Assembly: GCA_017467815.1 (NCBI GenBank)
Contig: JAFUKI010000041.1
Location: 1-49,995 of the forward strand
DNA from: Clostridia bacterium
GTDB taxonomy: Bacteria; Bacillota; Clostridia; Oscillospirales; CAG-272
DNA length: 49,995 bases
Direction of reading: 5' to 3'
Shown here: piece after piece, positions 7,504 through 16,116 of the stretch
Layout: each line of letters starts with the position of its first letter
How positions within the stretch are numbered: the first letter of the stretch is position 1
Notes under the pieces: model-generated
The model's input: the letters and a program-made list of their open reading frames with translations, nothing else
Databases searched by the model: none
What the model was told of the DNA's origin: nothing
Position numbers and translations under genes: made by a program

Positions 7504-9648
7504 TCACTGCCCGGGCCACAGCCAGTATCTGGGGTAGCTTCTGTAATTGTATTCTTCATAACGGGACAGCGGAATATACTCGTTATAGTATTCCGTATAC
7601 TTCATCATCTTTTCGATCAGTGTTCTGCAGTATTGTTCGTAATTCGCCCACACCTGCTCACTGACGTTGAACATCGCCTGATTGATCTCATTCTTTTGTT
7701 CAGAGGTAAGTGTTGCCGCGGCTTCCGGATTCGCTTTGCAGAAATTGCTGAATATGGTAGTCATTTTATTTCTGATGTCGGCTTTATAGTACAGGTAATT
7801 TGCCTTTATATATTCTACCTGTACGGATGCCTTGTCCAGTTCCCGCAGCTGTTCTTCCGTTTCTGCCAGTTCCTTTGCCTTCCGGAACAGTTCTTCCCCT
7901 TCAGCAGTAATCCGGTTCTCTTCTATATCATCAAACCAGTTATAATACTGCGTCCAGTCGGTTTCTTCGTAATTGATGAAATCTTCTATGGTCAGAGTTT
8001 CGGGGTATGTATCTCTGTTGTTCGCTTTGATGGAAGGCATCGGGTAATATTCGATTACTTCCGCTGCCGGGTCGAAACAGTGATCGTTGGTTACTTCTTC
8101 TGCCAGTTCGATATATTCCTTGATATAGGTCCAGCCGGGTCCGTATACACCTTCCAGGAAATCGTCCATATGACCCCAGTATTCTTCTTCCGTCATATAG
8201 GGATCCCACATGAGTTTGGTCAGCAGATAGGCGCGGAGTTCACCGAATTCTGTACTGCGTGCCTTATAGTTACCCTGGCTGTAGATACCGAATGCGCCGT
8301 TGTCTACGTAGAACTGAATGTCATTATACAGACTGTGGAAGTCCGGTACGGTACAGGACAGATCGAAGTAGTTCATATGGTAATCGTAGATGTACATCTG
8401 GTCACAGATTTCTCCCCATGCGGCAAGGTCTTCTGCAAAACTGTTGGCTGTACCGTCAATGTTGGAAGGATTGCTGGTATATACATTTGCACATTCCGCA
8501 TTGGCATCGTGGGACATACATTTATGTACGGTTTTCATGATCACCACATTGTCCGCCGGCTTGGTCTTGGTGGGAGGACTGGATGTATAGCCATATGCCA
8601 GAGTCAGAAAACGCATATGAGGAAATTCATCCTTCAGAGTTTCGGCAACATAGTTCACCGCACGGATCAAAGTACCGGACAGGGCGCCGCCTTCTTCTTC
8701 ATAAATCCGCATACATTCATCGCACTGGCAATAATTGGCGTTGTCCATCTGGGTTACAGAATATATACCCCATTTATCCAAACCTTCAAGGAGTTTTGCA
8801 CGAACCTTTTCAGCCAACAGTGCCAGTACCTCCGGATTGGACAGACACAGCTGAGGGCCTCCGCCGCCTGCCGATTCCATTCTGACACCGTCCACGAGGG
8901 CAAAATATTCGGGATGCTCCGCATAATATTCTGCCGGGGTAACCAGACGGGACACATTATCCGTACCACCCGTCCAGCCTCTTTCGCCGCCCCATTCTGC
9001 TTCCACATATATTCCGCCGGAATCAAATACCTTCCGCTTGGCACAGAATTCCGGAACATTTCCGTAGTCTTCCCAACCTATTTCACGCCACAGAACCACA
9101 GGGATCTGCTTATCTTCTGCTATAGGTTCCAGAGATACAGTCGTCATTTCGGGAACCACTTCTACGTCCTGGGTAAAGAAACCGCATCCCAGATAGGTTT
9201 CCAGAAATTCATACACACTGTACAGGGTTCCGCGTACTTCGCCGCCTACCAGATACAGCTTGTCGCCGACAGTCTTGATCACAAAGCCGTCTTCGCCCAG
9301 TTCGTCTCTGTCGAATTCCCCTTCCGCTTCACGGTTGGTCTTGCCGACAACGATTTCTTTATCCACTGCGGCTGTTGAATCCGTCACGATGGACAGTTCT
9401 GCACCGCTGATCTGTTTCAGATATTTCTGCAGTTCCGTGGATGCGGTTACTTCCGACGGAGAAGCGTTTTCGCCGCGGACGATTACGTATTCGCTGACAC
9501 CCTCTGTCACCAGCTGCAGACCGGTATCAACCGCTTCAGTCTCCGTCTGCTGGGTATCGGTTTCATCCGGTACATCCTCACCGCACGCCGCAAGCATGGG
9601 CACGAGCATACACAGAACAAGCAGCATGCTAAACAGTCTTTTCTTCAT
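7504..9648 (-). CDS. DUF4838 domain lipoprotein, probable carbohydrate-active protein
   Basis: A 714-residue secreted lipoprotein. The signal peptide ends in the lipobox LAAC with Cys22, followed by a Asp/Glu/Thr-rich linker. Residues of about 45-150 resemble the small alpha/beta domain found before the barrel in alpha-glucuronidases and GH20 enzymes (ASTELQKYLKQISG; GTLYSVYEFLETYLGCGFF). The central region around 320-370 carries the DUF4838 signature (GTLIRAVNYVAETL, FLTLAYGYTSSPP). Proteins of this family sit in polysaccharide-use loci and are thought to be glycoside hydrolase-like; no reaction can be assigned here. AGGAG precedes the ATG by 8 bases. It stands alone between its own promoter and terminator. 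Confidence 0.85.
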   Translation of the reverse strand: MKKRLFSMLLVLCMLVPMLAACGEDVPDETDTQQTETEAVDTGLQLVTEGVSEYVIVRGENASPSEVTASTELQKYLKQISGAELSIVTDSTAAVDKEIVVGKTNREAEGEFDRDELGEDGFVIKTVGDKLYLVGGEVRGTLYSVYEFLETYLGCGFFTQDVEVVPEMTTVSLEPIAEDKQIPVVLWREIGWEDYGNVPEFCAKRKVFDSGGIYVEAEWGGERGWTGGTDNVSRLVTPAEYYAEHPEYFALVDGVRMESAGGGGPQLCLSNPEVLALLAEKVRAKLLEGLDKWGIYSVTQMDNANYCQCDECMRIYEEEGGALSGTLIRAVNYVAETLKDEFPHMRFLTLAYGYTSSPPTKTKPADNVVIMKTVHKCMSHDANAECANVYTSNPSNIDGTANSFAEDLAAWGEICDQMYIYDYHMNYFDLSCTVPDFHSLYNDIQFYVDNGAFGIYSQGNYKARSTEFGELRAYLLTKLMWDPYMTEEEYWGHMDDFLEGVYGPGWTYIKEYIELAEEVTNDHCFDPAAEVIEYYPMPSIKANNRDTYPETLTIEDFINYEETDWTQYYNWFDDIEENRITAEGEELFRKAKELAETEEQLRELDKASVQVEYIKANYLYYKADIRNKMTTIFSNFCKANPEAAATLTSEQKNEINQAMFNVSEQVWANYEQYCRTLIEKMMKYTEYYNEYIPLSRYEEYNYRSYPRYWLWPGQ

Positions 9649-9686
9649 ATATTTTTCTCCTTTGCAAGTGAGATAATACTTACTTA

Positions 9687-9716
9687 ATTATATATTACAT
9701 TCATGTTCGAATGCAA
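9687..9716 (-). promoter_or_regulatory. Promoter of the DUF4838 lipoprotein gene
   Basis: On the minus strand: TTGCAT (9716-9711), 18-base spacer, TATAAT (9692-9687), 39 bases before the start codon. Nothing else is recognised in the rest of the 9649-9942 gap apart from the hairpin at 9905. Confidence 0.65.
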
Positions 9717-9904
9717 TGCACATTATCACGAATTAAATGCACAAAACGTGAGTCATCCATTCTGTTGCAGCGTTGTTTTGTGTATAACGATATTCTCCCC
9801 ATCCCGCGGATGTTCCCGCATGAATTTTCTGCAGGGTTTGGAAACCCTTGGTCTTATTATATCAGACAAAAATTTGATACGCAATAACAATATATAAAAA
9901 TAGT

Positions 9905-9935
9905 GGGGAGAAACCTTACCTGAAAGTTTCTCCCC
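9905..9935 (-). terminator. Terminator hairpin, GGGGAGAAAC type
   Basis: A perfect 10-bp stem (GGGGAGAAAC 9905-9914, GTTTCTCCCC 9926-9935) starts 8 bases after the stop of the peptidoglycan-binding protein gene. On the minus strand it is followed by ACTATTTTTAT. The stem resembles hairpin A of the composite repeats described elsewhere in this window. Confidence 0.8.
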
Positions 9936-9942
9936 GCCAAAA

Positions 9943-11316
9943 TCATCCCATCTGCTGTTCATACAGATTCTGATATGTTCCTGCAATGGAATTCCAAGTT
10001 GTCGCACCCACGATACCGGATACCGGCAAGCCGAACAACTGCTGGTATTCCCGTACCGCCTCGTCTGTAGTCGGACCAAAAATGCCGTCCACCCGTAAGC
10101 GCGGAATGGATGGGTATGTGCCGGAGATGAAATTCAGGTAATTCTGAATCGTCTCCACTTCTTCACCTGTGGAACCACGGCGCAGGGGGAATCCCGGAAA
10201 TGGTTCTGCAATGACGGAAAAGAAACCTTCCGGCAGAGAATCCAGAATCCCCTGATATGCCCGGAACAAGCTGCCCCATGTCACCGCATCCGCCACGCCG
10301 GTTACCGGCAGACCATAGCTTCTCTGGAAATCCTCCAGACTCTGCCTTGTTTCGGTTCCGAAAATGCCGTCAATCTGTACCGGCTGCACCGCGTTGTTGA
10401 AATACCCGATAAACCGCAGGAAATACTGCAGTTCCCTTACACCGATGCCCGTATCTCCCTCATTCAGTTCCACATCCTGCAGATAGGTCACATCCTCCAG
10501 CGAGACCCCTTCCGACCGCAGTTCCGACAACTGTTTCACGGCGGCATAGATTCGTGCGATGGAATACCAGGTGGCTCTGCCCACAATACCGTCCGGGGTC
10601 AGGTTGAATATCCGCTGAAACTCCTGTACGGCGGCTTCCGTCTGCTGGTCAAATATGCCGTCCGGGTTGGTGATACGGGGGATGGACGGGTAATTCCGCC
10701 CGATCCGGTTCAGCCGCAGCTGGATGGTACGTACTTCATTGCCGCTGTTCCCCATACGCAGTGCAATTCCGGGATAACTTTCCTCCAGACCCTGCACCGG
10801 TGCATTGCGGACGATATCAATATCCGTGCCGTAATAATTGGTCAGGATTTCATAAGGTGTGAAGCCCTGATTTGCCAGCGTTACGCTCCCCCACTGGGAC
10901 AATCCCGGACACTGCACCTCCACACCGTCACAATAGGCGGCAAAAAGCGGTTCGATATTTCCCTGACGGCGCAGATAATTATTGAAGATATCGTCCACGA
11001 TCCGGGAAATATTTTCGAAAATGTCCCGGTTATTCACAAAGGACTGGTCTATCGTGGTGGAATTGGTGATATCAAAGGGATATCCCCTGCTGCGGTAGTA
11101 TTCCGTATAGACCCTGTTCAGGGCAAAGCTGATCTGGGCAAGGATATTCGCCCGCAAAGCCGCTTCCGGCCATGTGGGATAGACTTCGCTGGACGCCACA
11201 TTTTTGATATAATCAGCAAAAGATACTGTAACATTGGGAGCATTGGAGGAAGGTGCGCCCAGATGGACCGTTATGGTTTCCGGAATATACGGCAGGTTGA
11301 CAAAACCGTTATTCAT
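9943..11316 (-). CDS. SpoIID-like protein with three peptidoglycan-binding domains (SleC-like catalytic half)
   Basis: A 457-residue protein. Residues about 10-170 resemble the SpoIID/LytB-type lytic domain, including GLSQWG at 138-143 and the following YYGTDI segment. Three PG_binding_1 modules follow at about 188-256, 288-352 and 377-450, each with the typical DGIFG...AV..FQ...GL...G..G..TW pattern. Clostridial spore cortex-lytic enzymes such as SleC combine these domain types, so a role in spore cortex hydrolysis or remodelling during germination is likely but inferred. There is no signal peptide, which fits a protein made in the mother cell. Its ATG overlaps the stop of the upstream gene (ATGA), so the two are translationally coupled. 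Confidence 0.8.
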   Translation of the reverse strand: MNNGFVNLPYIPETITVHLGAPSSNAPNVTVSFADYIKNVASSEVYPTWPEAALRANILAQISFALNRVYTEYYRSRGYPFDITNSTTIDQSFVNNRDIFENISRIVDDIFNNYLRRQGNIEPLFAAYCDGVEVQCPGLSQWGSVTLANQGFTPYEILTNYYGTDIDIVRNAPVQGLEESYPGIALRMGNSGNEVRTIQLRLNRIGRNYPSIPRITNPDGIFDQQTEAAVQEFQRIFNLTPDGIVGRATWYSIARIYAAVKQLSELRSEGVSLEDVTYLQDVELNEGDTGIGVRELQYFLRFIGYFNNAVQPVQIDGIFGTETRQSLEDFQRSYGLPVTGVADAVTWGSLFRAYQGILDSLPEGFFSVIAEPFPGFPLRRGSTGEEVETIQNYLNFISGTYPSIPRLRVDGIFGPTTDEAVREYQQLFGLPVSGIVGATTWNSIAGTYQNLYEQQMG

Positions 11317-11804
11317 ACATCCACCTCATCGTCCCCTTCATTCGGGCGGTATCTGGGTTGGGTCATATCATCCGGCAGCGGTGCGCCGAAGGGCGGTACA
11401 TTCGGCTGTGTATTCGGCAAAGGGGTGGGGATGATGATCTGGGAAGTGGTACCGGGGATAACGGTACCGGATGCGGACAGGGGAACCAGTTCGATCGGCT
11501 GGATCGCTGTGATTCCTTCAAATATACTGACATCCGCATCGGTGATGGGTCGGAATCCGTCTGCGTTTACACGGATCACATATGTTGCGTAAGGTTTGGT
11601 ACCGGGAGCCGGCTGTTGTGATTCCGTTGCTGACGGTGCTTCCAGCTCCACTGTGGATGTAAGACCGCCGTCACCTGTCTGCAGAGAGTACAGCAGTCTG
11701 CCGTCTTCCGTATACACCTGCACAGGCACGCCTTTGACCGGCAGTGTTCTTCCAGCCATGGTTACCCAGATTTTCAGATATCCGTTTCCGGTATGCATTT
11801 CCAT
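11313..11804 (-). CDS. Carboxypeptidase-regulatory-like protein resembling the SleC N-terminal region
   Basis: A 163-residue protein with a beta-sandwich, carboxypeptidase regulatory-like look: GYLKIWV at the start, GVPVQVYTEDGRLL, then PYATYVIRVNADGF and FEGITAIQPIELVPL. The same order of motifs occurs at the N-terminus of clostridial SleC. A Pro/Thr/Gln-rich tail (about 125-163) follows. The start at 11804 is preferred to the in-frame start at 11825 because GGAGG stands five bases before it. The stop overlaps the start of the SpoIID-like gene by four bases. It may be the structural or prodomain partner of that protein; this is inference from synteny and domain order. Confidence 0.72.
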   Translation of the reverse strand: MEMHTGNGYLKIWVTMAGRTLPVKGVPVQVYTEDGRLLYSLQTGDGGLTSTVELEAPSATESQQPAPGTKPYATYVIRVNADGFRPITDADVSIFEGITAIQPIELVPLSASGTVIPGTTSQIIIPTPLPNTQPNVPPFGAPLPDDMTQPRYRPNEGDDEVDV

Positions 11805-12026
11805 AATTGCCTCCATCTGCCGCATTTATGCGACGAACAAATACTATGTGAAGAAACTTTACTTACGGTTTCGATTCCTGTATTTTCACATTAGCCTCCT
11901 TGCATGAATTCATTGCAGTGTATGCTTTTACAGGGACGGCGGTGCATAGAATAATATTGCGGCGGTAAAAAGTATGCGAACGGGATCAGTTTTCTCCGGA
12001 GTATTTGATTTTTTAATAAAATAATG

Positions 12027-12055
12027 TAGACAATCAGCGAAAAATGTGGTATACT
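12027..12055 (+). promoter_or_regulatory. Promoter of small membrane protein gene
   Basis: TAGACA (12027-12032), 17-base spacer, TATACT (12050-12055) preceded by TGG (extended -10). It is 44 bases before the start codon. Confidence 0.7.
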
Positions 12056-12099
12056 TTGATATGTGTTAAACTCAATATTTTGCAGAAAGGAATTTTGTT

Positions 12100-12333
12100 A
12101 TGACAGATTTGATCAAGACATTTGACTCTCTCCCGCTGATCGTGAAGGTAATCCTGGCTATTCCGGCTCTGGATATTATCTGGTGGATCTACCGTATCTG
12201 CCGCAGTCTGGATAAGAACAACATTGTTGGTGTTGTTATCGCTGTTATCCTGATGTGCGTTGGTATTCCCTTCATGTGGGTCATTGACATCATCTGTATT
12301 CTCGTAAAAGGCAGTGTATTCTGGATCGACTGA
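12100..12333 (+). CDS. Small two-helix membrane protein, unknown function
   Basis: A 77-residue protein not recognised as a named family. Two hydrophobic stretches (about 13-32 and 42-70) are separated by a short basic and polar loop (RICRSLDKNN), so it is probably a hairpin membrane protein. AAAGGA precedes the ATG, and the gene has its own promoter and terminator, which supports real expression. The following gene is convergent and unrelated. Confidence 0.7.
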   Translation: MTDLIKTFDSLPLIVKVILAIPALDIIWWIYRICRSLDKNNIVGVVIAVILMCVGIPFMWVIDIICILVKGSVFWID

Positions 12334-12343
12334 TTCAGGCAGA

Positions 12344-12387
12344 TAAAAAACAGCTCCGTATCCGACAAGGATGGGAGCTGTTTTTTT
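12344..12387. terminator. Bidirectional terminator
   Basis: CAGCTCC (12351-12357) pairs with GGAGCTG (12374-12380), flanked by AAAAAA and TTTTTTT, between two convergent genes. Confidence 0.88.
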
Positions 12388-12401
12388 GTTTATTGGGGTA
12401 A

Positions 12402-13148
12402 TCAGAATTTGTCTACAGGGTAGAGGATCTTCAGCTGATTGAGTTTGCTCTGGTAAGCAGCCTGCTGTTTTTCGCCTTTCAGGGCTTCCATCAGTTCTGC
12501 TTTTACGTCTTCATAGCTCATTGTGCCGCCTTCTTCCTTGCTGTTCAGCAGGATCAGGTGATAACCGAACTGAGTCTGCACGGGTTCGGAGATGGTACCG
12601 ACTTCCATTGCGGCGCAGGCGTTTTCAAATTCGGGAACCATCTGACCGGCAGAAAAATCACCGAGGCTGCCGCCGTTTTTACCGGAGGGGCAGGTACTGT
12701 TTTCTGCGGCTGCGTCAGCGAAGGAAATTTCGCCGGCGTTGATTTTGGAGAGGAGTTCTTCTGCCTTTTCCTTGGAATCCACCAGGATATGGCTGGCATT
12801 GAACTTCATACCGGAAACAAACTTATCCTGATTTTCGTCGTAGTACTTCTTAGCGTCTTCTTCGGTTACGCGCACACGTTCCACAGCCTTCTGAACGGCG
12901 TAGCTGGTGAGCATATCTTCCTTTACTCTCTGCAGCTGTTCCTTGAAAGCGGGTTCTCTTTCATACAGGTTACGCACGGCGTCCATGAGGAACAGTTTCT
13001 GTGCGATGATTTGTTCCAGGACCATTGCTCTGCCCTGGGGGTTATTATAATTCTGTCCGCGCTGTCCCATCTGCATGATGGCGATGGTTACGTCCTGTTC
13101 GGTGATATTTTTGCCGCCTACGGAGGCTAATACTTTTTCTTCTCCCAT
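12402..13148 (-). CDS. Parvulin-type peptidyl-prolyl isomerase
   Basis: A 248-residue foldase. The N-terminal half (about 1-110) is the helical SurA/PrsA-like chaperone region, and the parvulin catalytic domain spans about 114-205 (FNASHILV, GGSLGDF, MVPEFE, TQFGYHLI). Unlike PrsA it has no signal peptide or lipobox, so it is probably cytoplasmic. AAAGGA lies 9 bases before the ATG. It is a single gene; the T/G-rich, gene-free stretch follows upstream. Confidence 0.88.
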   Translation of the reverse strand: MGEEKVLASVGGKNITEQDVTIAIMQMGQRGQNYNNPQGRAMVLEQIIAQKLFLMDAVRNLYEREPAFKEQLQRVKEDMLTSYAVQKAVERVRVTEEDAKKYYDENQDKFVSGMKFNASHILVDSKEKAEELLSKINAGEISFADAAAENSTCPSGKNGGSLGDFSAGQMVPEFENACAAMEVGTISEPVQTQFGYHLILLNSKEEGGTMSYEDVKAELMEALKGEKQQAAYQSKLNQLKILYPVDKF

Positions 13149-13305
13149 TATTTTTTTGATTCCTTTCGTGTTTTTTGGGGTGTTTTTTCTTCATAGGGTA
13201 TTGTAGCAGATACTTATAGTTTTTGCAAGTGTTTTTTGGTTTTTAGGGGAGTTTTTCTTTTTGTGTTGCGTTTTGGGGGGATTTTGGGGGGAGATTTTAT
13301 TATTG
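13149..13305. other. T/G-rich gene-free spacer
   Basis: The plus strand is almost entirely T and G here (runs of TTTTTT and GGGGGG) with no supported gene. It leads into the palindromic element, and the stretch before the second copy near 49800-49910 has a similar composition. Confidence 0.5.
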
Positions 13306-13970
13306 ATTTGGTTTTCTACGGTTAGTTTATTTTAAGAATATGGTTTTTGGTGTCCTGTGCGGACGGCACTTAGAGGGGTTTGCCGAAGCGAAACCCCTCT
13401 AAGAACTCCCCCGCTTTATTGGTAGTGGAGTATGGTGTCATTTGCTGTTTGTTTGAGAAAAGCAATTTAGGATGCAAATCAGCGCTAACCGCGGAAAGGG
13501 TGAAATAGTGGCGTAATCTTGCTGACGGAAAGAACTGTTGAAAAGTGGGTCAGCTTACAGAAATGAAGTACGTACAGGAAAAATATAAGCTACCGCGGCA
13601 AAAAGCCTTACGAACAGCTATTGCCGCGGCAGCCTATATTACCCTTCAGCCAAACCATATCACTATACTTTGTTACAGGAAAAACATAGTTTTCCACAAG
13701 CCTGTCTCCACTACTGCACCAATAAATCGCGGTTAGCGCAAATCTGCATCCTCCACTATTTTTCTCAAAGAAACAGCAAAGTGAAGCCTAACTCCACTAT
13801 TTCGCCAAGCGGGGGAGTTCTTAGAGGGGCCTCGCTTTGGCAGGTCCCTCTAAGTGCCGTCCGCACAGGACACCCAAAAACTATATTCTTAAAATAAACA
13901 AAAAGTAGAAAACCAAATTCAAGATTTAAACCAAAAACAAAAGATTTAATAAAAACCATATGTAGAAAGA
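13306..13970. repeat. Large palindromic dispersed element with about 190-bp inverted arms
   Basis: The left arm (about 13306-13493) and right arm (about 13728-13919) are imperfect inverted copies. Landmarks in both are GGTTTTCTAC, TTATTTTAAGAATAT, TGTCCTGTGCGGACGGCACT, TAAGAACTCCCCCGCTT, TTTGCTGTTT, TTTGAGAAAA and GCGCTAACCGCG. Each arm contains its own hairpin: 13369-13403 is a perfect 13-bp stem with a 9-base loop, and 13820-13854 is the weaker counterpart. The 234-bp centre has another palindrome (TACCGCGGCA / TGCCGCGGCA). CTCCACTA recurs at 13706, 13751 and 13792. The outer end to about 13970 is included because the partial copy at 49911-49995 shares it. No transposase and no convincing gene is inside. 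Confidence 0.85.
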
Positions 13971-13981
13971 AAAAAGAAAAC

Positions 13982-15091
13982 CTACCGAACCGTCTTATCC
14001 TCCGCCAAAGAAATCAAAGGAAACATATCATTATACTGCTTCTGAATAAATAACGCATTTCTCCCCCTGTATAACCGCTCCGCCACCCCATCCGCAATGG
14101 GAACCAGAATCCGCTCATGAGCACATAAAAAAGGAGAAACTTTCGTAATATCCCCCGTCGCACTCTTGTTCAAACACGCACAGTAATGGTTGCACCGACT
14201 CCGTATCGCACAACGCTCACAACCCTCTTTCTCCCGCTCGTTTAATAAGTATAACGCCTCCCGCGCTTCCTCATCTATCCCGAGCCATATGTCCCCTATG
14301 CAGAACATCGGATCCCCTACAAGCTGTACACAAGGGTATATCTTTCCGTCCGGCGCTACGGAAATCTGCTTTTTCCCAAGCTCACATCGCTCGGCACGGA
14401 GATTGTGACTGCGAATGTGGGTGGAAATCTTTACTTCAAAAGGGGATAAATAGAATTTTTCTTCACGCAGCGTCATTTCACGGTAGAATGTCGCCAGCTT
14501 CCGGTACTGCCGCTTCAGGATCACCAGATCACTCTCCCGCCATGCCGCAGAATAATCCATCGTGCATATGATATACCGGAAACCAAGACCGTATAAATAC
14601 CGTACACTGTCCGCATAGCGTGGGAGCGTTCCCGGTGTGACAGTCATCATTACCGGTGCGTACGGCTTGCAGGACAGCAGACGCTTTGCAATTTCTTCCA
14701 GTTTGTCCCTGTTGCCCGTTCCGTCCGGGTTGATACGCTCCGTGTCATTCCCCAAACCGTCATGGGACAGAGCTATGAAAATATCGTGGCGGCAGGCGTA
14801 GGATAAAAAGGATTCATCCAGCAAAAGTCCGTTTGTAGTGATCTTGAAGTGAAAATAACACTTCCCCGTCCGCTGTATCTCTTCGGCGTAGGCAACGGTT
14901 TCTTCAATCTGCTCCCAGCATAACAGCGGTTCTCCGCCGAAAAATACGATTCCGTGGTGACCGCCCGTCTCCGCTGCCATATCCACGACCCGACGCGCCA
15001 TTTCCGCCGTCATGTCGGACTGCCCCTTTTTTACGTAACAGTACCGGCAGGCAAGGTTGCATCGGTTTGTCAGGTGCAATGTGTAATGCAT
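13982..15091 (-). CDS. Radical SAM/SPASM protein, putative peptide or protein maturase
   Basis: A 369-residue radical SAM enzyme. CNLACRYC (Cys11, Cys15, Cys18) binds the SAM-cleaving 4Fe-4S cluster, and GGEP (52-55) is the SAM-binding motif. A C-terminal SPASM domain holds auxiliary clusters: CELG...YPC, then the pattern CxxCx5CxxxCxC and a last Cys before AHERI. Such enzymes modify ribosomal peptides or activate enzymes such as sulfatases; no Cys-rich precursor peptide was found nearby, so the substrate is unknown. The ATG at 15091 is preferred to an upstream in-frame start because the SAM core begins at residue 3 and it follows the previous stop by one base, indicating coupling. The 3' end abuts the palindromic element. 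Confidence 0.88.
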   Translation of the reverse strand: MHYTLHLTNRCNLACRYCYVKKGQSDMTAEMARRVVDMAAETGGHHGIVFFGGEPLLCWEQIEETVAYAEEIQRTGKCYFHFKITTNGLLLDESFLSYACRHDIFIALSHDGLGNDTERINPDGTGNRDKLEEIAKRLLSCKPYAPVMMTVTPGTLPRYADSVRYLYGLGFRYIICTMDYSAAWRESDLVILKRQYRKLATFYREMTLREEKFYLSPFEVKISTHIRSHNLRAERCELGKKQISVAPDGKIYPCVQLVGDPMFCIGDIWLGIDEEAREALYLLNEREKEGCERCAIRSRCNHYCACLNKSATGDITKVSPFLCAHERILVPIADGVAERLYRGRNALFIQKQYNDMFPLISLAEDKTVR

Positions 15092-15092
15092 A

Positions 15093-15965
15093 TCAGATAA
15101 TTCCCTCTCCCTTGAGCCATTCCATAAAATCCACCACCTGCGCACGCAGATCTTCCAGCATCCGCGCTTTTTCCATGGCTTCGTATTCTTCGCTCAGTTC
15201 CTGCCAGTCCGCATTTTCTCCCGCGCTGTTCTGCAGCTCCATGAATGTGTTGAAATCACTGCCCGGATCGTAGAATACCGCGGTGTCCGTCAGGGTTCTG
15301 GTCAGTCTTTCCGCCGTCCCCTGCATATCGTAGGATTCCACACTTGCCATCATTTCCCCTTGCTTATGCCAGGAAACCACATCATTTTTGGACACATAAA
15401 CAAATCCGATCTGCTTCTCCGCATCATAACCGTCTAACGGCAGTTCGCCTTCGTAGGTACCCGGTTCTTTGTCGCCTCCGGGGAAAATATTGGTGTATGG
15501 CAGTTCTTCCCCGTATACATTTCCTCTATCGGAAAAATCCAGACCGTATTCCAGTGCGGTTTCCCGGATCACCTGTGCCGCCTCGTCTTCGGACAGATAT
15601 ACCGGGGGCGCAATGCTTACACATCCGTAGCTTCCCCGTCCCTCACCATGCACGAAAAGCGGTATTACCAGATTCCGTTTCGCTGCAGTTTCGGTGTCGC
15701 TGCCGGTTTCGGCGGTATGATGAGTCTCGGTGTCGCTGCCGGTTTTGGCGATATGATGGGGCTCGGTGTGTCTGCCGCTTTCTTCTCCCTTTTCCAAGGA
15801 ACAGGAACAAAGACCGGTCAGAACCACAAACAGCAGAACTTTTCCCACCCATTTGTTGTATCGCCAGCGTCTCGGTATATATTTTGTCAGTACGTCTGTA
15901 CTGCGGAACTTTTCGGCAGTCGGATATTCCGGTGTGTCGTAGGAACGTAACGGTTCGATTTTCAT
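15093..15965 (-). CDS. Single-pass membrane protein coupled to the radical SAM gene
   Basis: A 290-residue protein of no family I can name. A 38-residue charged N-terminus (MKIEPLRSYDTPEYPTAEKF...) precedes one hydrophobic segment (about 40-55) ending in LCSC, which could be a membrane anchor or an unusual lipobox. Next comes a low-complexity Thr/Glu/His linker with the near-repeat TGSDTETHH / TGSDTETAA, then an extracytoplasmic domain starting NLVIPLFVHGEGRGSYGCVS and IAPPVYLSEDEA, and an acidic helical C-terminus. The ATG at 15965 has GGAGGAAAT directly before it; an in-frame ATG at 16004 lacks a ribosome binding site. One base separates its stop from the radical SAM start, so a joint function is likely. 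Confidence 0.75.
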   Translation of the reverse strand: MKIEPLRSYDTPEYPTAEKFRSTDVLTKYIPRRWRYNKWVGKVLLFVVLTGLCSCSLEKGEESGRHTEPHHIAKTGSDTETHHTAETGSDTETAAKRNLVIPLFVHGEGRGSYGCVSIAPPVYLSEDEAAQVIRETALEYGLDFSDRGNVYGEELPYTNIFPGGDKEPGTYEGELPLDGYDAEKQIGFVYVSKNDVVSWHKQGEMMASVESYDMQGTAERLTRTLTDTAVFYDPGSDFNTFMELQNSAGENADWQELSEEYEAMEKARMLEDLRAQVVDFMEWLKGEGII

Positions 15966-16086
15966 ATTTCCTCCATCTATATTTCTGTAATTGTTGTTTT
16001 TCATAAGAATCTGCGTATATTGACGTCATGGATCCGTCCTTGTTCCCTCTATTTTATATTTTTACAAATTTTTTCGTCTTTTCCTA

Positions 16087-16116
16087 TTGACAACTGTATG
16101 CTTTTGGGTTTATAAT
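16087..16116 (+). promoter_or_regulatory. Promoter of the marR-ABC operon
   Basis: TTGACA (16087-16092), 18-base spacer, TATAAT (16111-16116). The -10 overlaps the left arm of the palindrome at 16113-16145. The stretch 15966-16086 holds the 5' region of the divergent membrane-protein gene; no clear promoter for it was found. Confidence 0.85.

Noticed and set aside
11826..11910. A tiny leader peptide after GGAGG upstream of the SleC-like pair
   Set aside because: It would have only eight codons with a GTG start and no attenuator-like structure follows.
13545..13736. A 63-codon frame inside the palindromic element, considered as a radical SAM precursor peptide
   Set aside because: It has no Cys repeat or leader-like pattern, no clear ribosome binding site, and lies on the opposite strand within inverted-repeat sequence.
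13306..13970. CRISPR array or phage attachment site
   Set aside because: The repeats are inverted arms rather than regularly spaced direct repeats, and there are no cas, integrase or phage genes.
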